Of a DNA stretch of 30,424 bases, positions 11,431 through 20,304 are shown piece after piece. Origin of the DNA: Funneliformis mosseae. Taxonomy: Eukaryota > Glomeromycota > Glomeromycetes > Glomerales > Glomeraceae. A program made the translations under genes and the position numbers. Position 1 is the stretch's first letter, and each line of letters starts with the position of its first letter. The DNA lies in assembly GCA_910592005.1 (NCBI GenBank), contig CAJVPP010000533.1:1-30424 (forward strand), given 5' to 3'. The notes under the pieces were generated by a model. It was not told the origin of the DNA and did no database searches. It saw nothing but the letters and a program-made list of their open reading frames with translations.

Positions 11431-12627
11431 TTATTCTTCGGATCGAGCTTTTAAAGAAGGGATTTTCGATTTCAACCAATCACTGACATTGTTTGCTTGT
11501 TGTTGTTGTTGGTCTGCTATTCTAAAAAAGAGGCTTCCCTATATATATAGTTCATTAAAAAAAAATTCCAGTTTTTACGTGCATGGATATAAAATCATTA
11601 AGGCCAACAAAAATAACTCACATCGTAACATGTTCTCACATCTTCCTTACTAATCATTCGTTTTTCACCTGCACACAACAGGTACAAAGTTCCCCATTCA
11701 AGTATGGTAGAGAACCAACCAAAAAAATCAAATACGTTGGCATTAACATAAATCATATGAGCGATATCGGAAAAATTCAATCCGCCTTTATTATTCCGAT
11801 CATATTTCGAAAAGATCTCTTCAAATTTCTCGGGAATGTATCGACCCTATTAATTCATGCATACTGGTAAACGAAAACAATCTCAAAAGGAGTACGCAAA
11901 AAAAGTTGAGAAATTACCTCTGTGTCGAGAACTTCGGAATCCGATCCATGTTTAGCATTATGAATGTTATCAATGTATATATTGAAAAATGGGTTACCAA
12001 AGAATGGTATCCAACTTTTTTGGGTAACATAAGAGAAGCTACCATGAATGACAGTCATGACGAAAATACTAAAGAAGATATTAAATCCTAATTCATGGGT
12101 TCCTAATACAAAAAAAAAAAGGATTGATAAATTGGAATGGTTTGAAATATCAATATTATAGTGGATATTACATACTTTTCAGTGTGTCCAATGGTCCAAT
12201 GACACCATCGCCATCAGTATCGAAATATTCGACATGTTGTTGCAATATCTAAAAAAAATCAAATAAGAAAATTTTTTGATTTTTTTAATTTTATTTTAAA
12301 ATTTTCTTTTTTTTATTTTTTACAAAAAAAAGAAATTTAAAACTTGCGGTTTTATTGGATCTTTTTCCGGATGTACCATTGGGATGCTCTCGAGACGCAG
12401 CGATGCAAGCACGTGGCAATCCTGGAATCGTTTAAGATTTTATTATCAACGAAGGTAACGCGCTATTATTTAAAAAACCCTCTTTTTTGTTTTTAAATAA
12501 CAGAAAACGAACCGGCATTTCCGAGATCTTTCAGATGGATTGGGGCTTTACGATCTAATGTCGCCGGAACTTCTTTGGTCATCGTTGCAAATCCGGGTTC
12601 GGTTGATAAAGGAAAATTTTCGCTCAT
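11431..12627 (-). CDS. Caleosin (lipid-droplet calcium-binding protein / peroxygenase family)
   Basis: Six exons, 12513-12627, 12348-12421, 12176-12248, 11918-12102, 11622-11846 and 11431-11538, join in frame to 259 residues, the normal fungal caleosin size. The fold order matches the family: an N-terminal region, one EF-hand loop DTDGDGVIGPLD at residues 73-84 with all ligand positions usable, a hydrophobic hairpin around 92-113, a Pro-containing segment (P120, P125), KHGSDSEVLDTE, and a C-terminal part with GGLNFSDIAHM and LEWGTLYLL. H68 (LQQHVEYFD) and H139 (AKHGSD) fit the two histidines proposed to bind haem in peroxygenases. Caleosins sit on lipid droplets; these fungi store much triacylglycerol. 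Intron 2 must be GC-AG. The tail has a short Gln run (five) and a basic end. A TCACGTGA octamer lies about 277 bases upstream of the start. Confidence 0.95.
12249..12347 (-). other. GC-AG intron 2 of the caleosin gene
   Basis: The donor reads ACC|GCAAGT and the acceptor TTTTAG|ATA. The GT three bases further in would shift the frame and stop within exon 3, destroying the EF-hand; GC-AG gives the conserved NKT-ILQQH joint. Length 99 bases. Confidence 0.85.
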
Positions 12628-13265
12628 TTTTTATTCGTTTTTTTTTTTTTTGGGAGGAAATTATTTAAAAACAAAATCGTCGAAAACAATTTTATGGTTT
12701 ATATATTCGAAAAAATGAATGAATTTCTTCATCCTGATGTAATACTTAATAAACATTTCGTAATAATGAATTGCTTTTAAAAAATTTATTAATCATGTAT
12801 GTACCTTTTAAAATGGGTTTGGGACAATTTTAAATTTAGAAAAACCATTAGTTTAATGCGGATCGTCTACATATGATATTCATAAGGTTAAAAATATAAT
12901 GCGTCACGTGATACACTTTGTCGCGTGTGCATATCAAAAATGCGTAATAGATTGAAAGTTTGGTTGAACGACATTATATTGTTTACAAGAAAAAAATTTC
13001 TGGTTTCGCTAAGATTAAGTTTTTTTTTTTGTTAGTAAAATTTGATTACAAATACCGTATATTAATTAATAAAGAAAGGAAATAATTAATCTTCCTTTCC
13101 CCGCCTTTTTTTTGTTCTCTGTTTAGAAATCTATGTCTTTTTTCTGACTCGCCTTTTGTCACATATATAATTGGTTTTCAATCATATATATTTCATATCA
13201 GCAAATGACTATATATTATATTTACTAAAATCTATGTTTTATTCTAATGTTAATCGTTTTATCTC
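12628..13265. promoter_or_regulatory. Intergenic region between F-box gene 3' end and caleosin start
   Basis: Contains the presumed caleosin promoter. Directly upstream of the ATG on the minus strand is a pure A/T stretch. The palindrome TCACGTGA at 12904-12911 is a classic basic helix-loop-helix (E-box) site. No gene is seen. Confidence 0.45.
12904..12911. promoter_or_regulatory. TCACGTGA palindrome upstream of caleosin
   Basis: Perfect 8-base E-box palindrome, the type bound by fungal Cbf1, Pho4 or Tye7-like factors. It is one of five in this window; this copy is well placed to act on the caleosin gene, though no function is shown by sequence alone. Confidence 0.4.
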
Positions 13266-14150
13266 TCAACAATATTTAGCAAAGATTTCATCATCCGTCC
13301 ACACGTTCTCTCTCGTTACCACAGTCACATTTTGATTTGCGTTTGCTATGGAAATCAAATCATTAGAGATTTTGTCGAAATTGAGTAAAACTTTATTTCT
13401 CAGATAGTTTTTTGTGACGAAATACTCAAATCTATGCGTTGCAAAGTTGGAGGCCAGGAATTCGAAGAAATCCGCATCGATATCATTGTCTTTATGGTAT
13501 TGAAGCGTGACATTTCTCAATGAGGATAGATGATTGGAAAATAACTCTGCTACGCCGAAGGCTGTTAGCTTCCAACATTCGGTTAAATCTAGCCCAATTA
13601 GTGAAGGAACAGTATTGGATGTTAAGGACGAAACGAGCAAAGGTAGAAATTCATCGGAAATGTTTGCCGCGCAAATCGAAAGGTGACGAACGTTTAACAT
13701 ATTCGGCAAACATGGCTTTAATAACCCATCTGTCAGAATCGTCACACCTGATTCAAATGACCGTGGACCCCACAATGTTAAATTTTCCATTGTTGTGGAA
13801 TGTTTTTTTGTAAAACTATAAAGGAACTCCTCGTCCAAATTATGACATTTCAACAATGTCACATTATTAAGATCATGAGTATGCTTCAATAATAACGATT
13901 TATGTTGCTCTGTGAGATTAATCGAAAATACGATTAATTTTTTACAGTACGAAGAGTACTTTTGAAGTAATCGATGTTGAATGAAATGAGTTAAAACGGA
14001 TGGTGTGATCACAATACGATGGTAAAGAACGGAACATGCGTGTTCAGACCATTCTTTGCATACCCTTGATACCAAAGGTAATTGAGAAATCGGTATGTGA
14101 CGAAATATTGTAATATATATGTTTGTTGGAAGTGAACGAACTTTTAGCAT
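13266..14150 (-). CDS. F-box / leucine-rich repeat protein
   Basis: A single exon of 294 codons. Residues about 4-48 are an F-box (SLPTNIYITIFRHIPISQL, then VSRVCKEW), the segment that binds Skp1 in SCF ubiquitin ligases. The rest holds irregular leucine-rich repeats, for example MENLTLWGPRSF, NVRHLSICAANISDEFLPLL, LIGLDLTECWKL and SLRNVTLQYH, which normally choose the substrate to be ubiquitinated. The start at 14148-14150 is right before the F-box and is the only sensible choice. There is no transmembrane segment or signal peptide. F-box genes are strongly expanded in Rhizophagus, so its target cannot be guessed. The upstream region is unusually rich in long A and T runs. Confidence 0.9.
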   Translation of the reverse strand: MLKVRSLPTNIYITIFRHIPISQLPLVSRVCKEWSEHACSVLYHRIVITPSVLTHFIQHRLLQKYSSYCKKLIVFSINLTEQHKSLLLKHTHDLNNVTLLKCHNLDEEFLYSFTKKHSTTMENLTLWGPRSFESGVTILTDGLLKPCLPNMLNVRHLSICAANISDEFLPLLVSSLTSNTVPSLIGLDLTECWKLTAFGVAELFSNHLSSLRNVTLQYHKDNDIDADFFEFLASNFATHRFEYFVTKNYLRNKVLLNFDKISNDLISIANANQNVTVVTRENVWTDDEIFAKYC

Positions 14151-14441
14151 TATGACTAGTAAGCAAACGTAAAAAAAAAAAATTCTATCTTATTGGCTGG
14201 TTAAAATTTTTTTTTTTTTTGACGGAACGAAAAAAAAAAAAATATGGAGTTATTTTGTGATAATAGATTAAAATGTGTAAAAGACGAACAAGGCAGAAAA
14301 AAAAAAAAAAAGTAAAAAAGAAAAAAATGTTTTAGGGAAAGTAGAAGGAACAATAGTTTCTTGAAGCTATTGTTTTTAAGAAGGAATTTTTTTTTTTGCA
14401 AAATTGGAATTGGTCAAATGAAATGAAATGATTTTCGACAA

Positions 14442-14472
<31 letters not shown>

Positions 14473-14860
14473 AATTTTTTTTTTTATTCCCTTGTTTTAT
14501 CCATACTAATTAACAATTTACCGAGACCACACATTATATTGAGCTCATATTATTATTATTATTATGATTTTGTTATTGTTTGATAAAGTTTGATAGATAT
14601 GCTATTATTGATAGCAAAAAGAAAAAAAAAATCTTTAGGTATCAAAATCTAGGTCGAACAAGTAACCTATCACATTCTCATCTGAAAAAACTCACCTTCG
14701 GAATTGATTTATTGGTTTTCCCCCTTCAATCAAAAGGAATATTAAATAGGTGGTATCACAATTGAGAGCAATTTTTTTTTTTTTATTTATTTATTTATAA
14801 AATAAATGCGCGAATACGTAATGAATTTGACGCGATTTAAAACATCGCAGGTTACACATT
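14151..14860. repeat. Homopolymer-rich upstream region of the F-box gene
   Basis: Contains many A and T runs of ten or more bases, including T11-A22-T11 at 14442-14485, and a short ATT trinucleotide repeat at about 14549-14565. Poly(dA:dT) of this kind tends to exclude nucleosomes. No credible gene; open frames at 14201-14401 and 14580-14765 are low-complexity or weak. Confidence 0.5.
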
Positions 14861-14954
14861 ATGTCATTGTGCTTTGCGGGTAAAAAATCAACTTTACCAC
14901 TTGTTATTTCTCGTTTTATTTTCGGCTTTATGAACAACAACAGCAAAAGACGCA
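14861..14954 (+). CDS. Possible first exon of an unrecognised gene
   Basis: An ATG at 14861 opens 31 codons (includes KSTLPLVISRFIFGFMNNN, loosely F-box-like) ending at a good donor, CGCAA|GTAAGC. The continuation cannot be placed: a possible acceptor at about 14995 would give an intron of only about 41 bases. Confidence 0.2.
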
Positions 14955-15400
14955 AGTAAGCAAGCTAGCCCTATGTCAATATCTCTTTTCCTATTAGATC
15001 ATGTTTACAAATTAAACATCGGAATGATATCATTTTGGGGAAAAATAAATTTTTACAACTTTAATTGATTTCCATAAATGTTCAATAACCTATGAAAAAT
15101 GAGAATGAAAGCGAAAGAATGCCACGGAAAATGGTTTTGTTCATGAAACACAACCGGTTGAATGCTAAAACACGAATCATGAATCCCTAAATGGAGAATA
15201 CAAAACCCCTCAAATAAATTTTGGTCCGCACTCCCTCTCTTTTTAATTTTTATATTGACAAAGAATTCGGTTCCAGAAATAGAAATGATTGTTTATATAT
15301 ATATGTATGTAAATATGTTTTTCAAAGGTGTAACAAATATTTTTTTTTTTTTACGATTTTACGATTCCAAAAAAATGTGTTGAACACGTGGATCGAATGA

Positions 15401-15690
15401 AATGCGCCCAGCGAAACTGCGTCGAGTCGTTTAGTCTTCATCTCGCAGATCAAAATGCATGTTTGTGTAACCGCCAACACGCGCAAGTTACGAAAGCTCA
15501 CCTTATCAAGAGTTAAAGGTCTGCAAGATACTCAGTTGGTAGTTTGGCTAAATGTCTTTGATGTGAGTGAAAAAAGTTCTTGTCTGAATAAAGTTTCTTT
15601 TTTAAAAAAGATAAAGGTCGGAATTCTATGGAATCTTCTAGCATTGTAAAGGTTCTACATGTTGAAAATGGTAATTTTGTGTTGTAACAA
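15401..15690 (+). pseudogene. LRR-like coding remnant, frameshifted
   Basis: An open frame from 15401 to 15649 contains RKLRKLTLSRVKGLQDTQL and WLNVFDVSEKSSCLNKVSF, which reads like leucine-rich repeats of an F-box protein. At the A run near 15606-15611 the coding character moves to another frame (RNSMESSSIVKVLHVENGN) reaching about 15690. This looks like a broken gene or one with a homopolymer error. No complete F-box is attached. Confidence 0.35.
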
Positions 15691-16916
15691 TCATTTCCCT
15701 TATATAACCCTAGTATAATCGTTCACATGGCGCAGTTAATCCAAGAAGCTCATCGATCAACCATCACGAGCAAATGACGACATGGTGTATTTGATCATCT
15801 TCTTGATCAGTTAGATCTCGTAAATCGGGAGAACAAAGAAAAAAACATAAAATAGGAGTTGACCTAGTGCCTAATGAATAGCATTATCATATAGGGACAT
15901 CACGCGTAAAAATTTGGTTTTAGATCGTACGCGTTTCAATCAGTTGTGATACGTAAATAAAAGAAATCTTCACGTGATCTTTCATTTTTTGCCATATGCA
16001 TCGAAAAATCGCACGCCAAAGACATTGGGTTTCAAGTTTTCAGCTAGTAATATAATGTCACCCATGACTTATTTATTTTGCCTGTCAGGTATATTTGTTT
16101 ATTAATGATGTCAGATATATAACCTGTGTGCAACAAATAACAAAATCCAGAATCTTAATCTTGTATTCTTCTAATCATTATCTTTCAATTGCGGCGGAAC
16201 TTTTTTTGATTATTATTGTTTGATAAAAGACTCAATCAAACCATTTATATTTTTTGTTGTGAATGCATTACGTAAACAAAGACCTTTTAGATATCGTTGG
16301 TAATGTTTAATGTTTACCATAATTTTAGTGTAAAATTTTTTTTTTTTTTTTTTATAAAAATGATAGCACACTAAGAAAAATTTTTTTTCTCAATAAAAAA
16401 AATTTTTTATTACTTTTTTATTTTTTTCCGTCTGTCCACGTTTTTTCCATACGGTAATTATCTTTTATATTTTTTTTAAATGATTGAAATGAAGGTTTAT
16501 GATGATTCAAAAAAAAAAAATTACCAAAAATGGATATGAATTTACAAACATGATTTCATTATGTACTCTGATACTGTCCTATGAAAATCTTTTTGAAGCA
16601 AGACATGACATGATTAAAATTGTATTAATTATTTCTTTTTTCTTCTATTCTTTTCTTTTCTTTCTTTTTTTTTTTTTTTTAAGTAAAATAGGGTTCGTGT
16701 TGAATTGAATTATTTTTTTTTCGCTCGCAATATCTTTGAAAGGTATGGATGTGGTTCCTTTGATGTATTAAAAAAAAGAACCATCTCAATTAAATCTTTT
16801 TTTTTTTTGATATAGGTAGGTTATCGGTAAATTATTATTCGATAAAGACCCGAATGCTCGATAAAGCAATGGATATTATTCAAGGATGCAAATGCAAGCG
16901 TTAGGAACGAATACAA
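15691..16916. other. Intergenic region with two ACGCGT sites and one TCACGTGA
   Basis: No gene recognised. ACGCGT lies at 15902-15907 and 15929-15934 and TCACGTGA at 15970-15977, all within 80 bases, suggesting a compact regulatory block. Long T runs occur near 16338-16354 and 16663-16680. Confidence 0.4.
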
Positions 16917-17120
16917 TCATCTTATTCGAAGCCTTAATACTTCATGATGTACGAATGGCGTAATAGCTGTTTGTTGCGAGGTTACGTCAAGTTGTTTATT
17001 ATGTTGAACATTTAATTTAAGTCGCGCATCCGAATTTAACATATTCGTCATTAATAAGGCACCATTTACAAAATTTATTCGCATATTCAATGATTCACCC
17101 GGTGGTACAACAAAATATCT
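16917..17120 (-). CDS. Possible terminal exon, unknown protein
   Basis: A 67-codon open frame follows a pyrimidine-rich acceptor, CTCCCGAAATAG|AGA, and ends TGA at 16917-16919. The product looks like a real globular segment (FVVPPGESLNMRINFVNGA, then ARLKLNVQHNKQLDV), probably beta-strand rich. It has no start at its beginning, hence was easy to miss. An upstream exon cannot be fixed; open pieces lie at about 17140-17170 and 17185-17245 in other frames. Family not recognised; could be a relic. Confidence 0.35.
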   Translation of the reverse strand, partial: RYFVVPPGESLNMRINFVNGALLMTNMLNSDARLKLNVQHNKQLDVTSQQTAITPFVHHEVLRLRIR

Positions 17121-18425
17121 CTATTTCGGGAGAAAACAATCATGTCTGCAACGGCGGCATCCTTTAAAGGATGCGATTTCAAATTTTTACAGCGATTCGA
17201 ATTTTAAGGGTATGATCAGCAGTTTATTTACAAAACGCATGTAGTTCGATCATTTTAAGGGAAGTACTGTAGGAGTCGGTACTTCAAAAAAAATATATAT
17301 GCCAAAAAATGCCCCTCTTTTTTGTTTTTGGTTTTTTTTTTTTTTTTAAAAAAAATAAAATTAAGATCCCTTTAAAACTTGTCGATACAGATAATTCGAA
17401 TTCATGTTTTGTCGTACGAAAAAATCATTATTTATTTATTTATTTTTTAAAAAATTCATCTCATCCTTTTTTTTTTTCATTTTCTTTTTGTTTAACTTAC
17501 TTTCATCGATCTTGGACTTTGTAAAAAAGATCGACGCGTATGTGATGAGTGAGTTAACGATTAATTAATAAAATATTATTTTTAATGAGAGATACGCGCA
17601 TGTTTTAATGTTTTGATGCTTGAAGAGTCGGGATTTGTTGTTTGCTGATATCGAGCCATTGATAAAAGATAATGTACCATTTCTTTGCAGGTCAAAAACA
17701 GGATTGATACAGTATATATTATTTTTGCATAGTTATATGAAACATTTGAACCTTTTTAAAGGGCAAAGTCTCGTTTCTTTTTTTTTTTTTTTTTACGCGT
17801 TCGATTCTCGGTAACTTTCGTATGAAACCCGTGTTTGACCATAAAAAAAAATTTCATGTGAATTTACAATTTAACGATAGATGGACAATGAAGGTTCGTA
17901 ATTTCGCGTCATCCGCAAAATTAAATTCCTTTTCATTCAAGTTTCAGATGTAAGCAAAATTGGATCGTCCAAATCGTTATTTTACATTTTTTTTGATAAC
18001 GGAATTATGTATATCCAAACTTTTTGATTACTCCAAATATTCGGCGAAAGATTGAAATTGTAATTACATGAAATGATCTCCTGAATAATTGTAACTCGTA
18101 CAGATGATATCACCGCGGAGGTCGATGCCCACTTTAGAATCTGATTAGTTTACTCGTCAAAATTAGTGAAATCTCCGGATCCTATTTATGCTTATTCAAT
18201 CAAATCCGGATATAACGCGTCCGAATTCATCCTTAATTTCGGATCTACCCGGATCTATCATATTCTAGAAATGACACAAATTTAAATACATCCATATAAA
18301 GTAAATTCAGCAATAAATTTGTCATAAGAATGCTTTATTTCTAACATCACATCTTTTATTCTGGCGTAATCCGTGTCTCGATACTCAATAGATTAAGAAG
18401 TTCCAATGCAAGAAAAGATACCATT
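17121..18425. other. Intergenic or relic region
   Basis: No gene can be defined. ACGCGT lies at 17534-17539, 17795-17800 and 18215-18220. A short minus-strand open stretch near 18066-18140 (includes GIDLRGDIICTSYNYSGDH) ends at a donor-like GTAATT and may be an exon. Several CCGGAT words cluster at 18175-18255. Confidence 0.35.
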
Positions 18426-18583
18426 GTAAGTTAACCTTTTTTAAACCATCATTGTGTTTAATTTTTGGTTCCCCAGGTACGACAAATGAAGGATTTGTAT
18501 GGATTTGTGATGGTTTAGGTCAAGAAAAGGTTCTCATTATATCTTTGAAAAGAGGTAGACGCGATCGAGTTCCTCAATATTAG
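18426..18583 (+). CDS. Possible last exon with a clean 51-base intron
   Basis: GTAAGT at 18426 and a pyrimidine-rich CCCCAG ending at 18476 define a well-formed intron. The exon from 18477 reads 34 codons (TTNEGFVWICDGLGQEKVLI, then basic ISLKRGRRDRVPQY) to TAG at 18581-18583. The preceding exon is only open for about 11 codons before a stop that is itself part of an acceptor-like AATAG. No family is recognised. Confidence 0.3.
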
Positions 18584-20304
18584 GAGCGAAGCGTAATAAG
18601 ATTTTTTATTCAAATGTTCGAACATTGCATCGCTAGTCAACATGGCTAAGGAGATCTTTTTTCAAAAGATTGGTTTGTTCAAATCAAATCTTTTCAATTA
18701 GATTTTTATAAGGGACATCTTTTTTGATTATTATTATTTTTGATTAAAGATTTTGAGGAAACATGGATCGAGAATTTCACATGAAAACTTTAAAATAAAT
18801 TTTTCGTAATAATATAGAGGCGAGGATGTCACGTGATTTAATATCATATATTTCTGATTCAATTTAATGAACGCGTTCTCTTTTCACTATAAAACACTAT
18901 CAACATTGATTGATATATGAATATTTTAAATCTAAACTTATTTTTTTTTTTTTTTTTGAAAGGATTGACCGATTAATGAAAACGTCTTGATCATATCTTT
19001 TTTTTCAAACCATTCATAATAATTTATTGGTTGGTTTAATAATGAAACATATCCCATAATAATTTAAACCCGTTAGTCATCCGAAAGTTACCAATTTTTT
19101 ATTCTACTATCTTCAATGGACAAGACGCGTTTATTATCACGTGATCATCGTAATAATGATTTCATCCATCCAAAATCAAAATAAGTCAAATATCATTTTT
19201 AGAATAGACGAATATTGGGAAGATTTGCCAAGATTTTTTTGTTCTGAGAATAAAAATGTATTTAAGATCTTTTTAATTTTTTAAACAATTCTCGGAACCT
19301 AATTTTCCTAGCAAATCTTCCCATCTATTAAAAATTTTTTTTTTTTTTTTTCCCTACTTCTCTCGTTCTCTCTAATAGATTATCATAATGATTTAATGAA
19401 TTTGTGTTGCTCAGCATGTGCGTTATCTCCGAATCAAAGAAAAATCAACAAACACTTTGTGCAATTGTTGAGATTTTTTATGCGAGCAATTAAATGTCTC
19501 TCAAATAAATTCGTGAAACAACCTTTTGGAATGAAACTCTGAGACAATAATGATAGAAAAAAAAATCATGTAAAGTTCACAAAAATAAAAAAAGTTCCGA
19601 GTAACACCCCCTTAGTTTTATTCGAAACCTTATGATCAGAAGATAGAATTCCATGATATGTCAGTAAATTAAAAAAAAAAAAGGAAACAACCCTCAATAC
19701 ATTTTATTATGATGCATCTAAGAAATTAATAATGGAAAGTAAAAAAAATTCTTGCTTCGTGTTGAGAAGACACATAAAAAATAAAAATAAAGATATCTTA
19801 ATGTCATCATCCTTCCTCAAACATTCTTTTCTTTCCTGACTTTGGATATTGCTTCATTGAACTTTTACTATTTCCCCAAAGATTTTTAAAATTTATAAAA
19901 TTTTCCTAAAAAAGATTAATTGTCTCCGCTGATTGATTATTATGTTACCTAACAATTAGTTTAAACCTAAATTTTTAAAAAAAATTTATTTGTCCAATTT
20001 GAAAAATTTTTGCTCCAGATATCAAAAAATTATTTGGCACAGTAAATGTTTTCTCAGGATTTAAAGTACGTGACATATTAAGTACGAGACATAGTAAACC
20101 CATAATAAATTGGAATGCTATGATTTGTAACGACGGGACCCAACTCAAAAAAAAAAAAAATCATTATATTTGGATCGATCTTGTTTATTTCGAAAATAAA
20201 ATTATTATTTCATGAAAAAAAAAAATTATTTCAATTATAAAGATACAAATAATTAAGAAAATCTATATATTATACTATACTATATAAATAAATAAATAAA
20301 TAAA
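18584..20304. other. Intergenic region downstream of SEC8
   Basis: No gene is seen. ACGCGT occurs at 18871-18876 and 19125-19130, TCACGTGA at 18829-18836 and 19137-19144, the last pair only six bases apart. The right end contains the likely SEC8 polyadenylation region. Confidence 0.45.

Noticed and set aside
13520..13813. Plus-strand open frame of 97 codons
   Set aside because: Antisense shadow of the F-box/LRR gene with no domain of its own.
16499..17524. Open frames dominated by Phe and Lys
   Set aside because: They translate long T and A runs and are low-complexity noise.
14861..18583. One single spliced gene joining the plus-strand islands
   Set aside because: No consistent set of donors, acceptors and phases links the islands, and one lies on the other strand.
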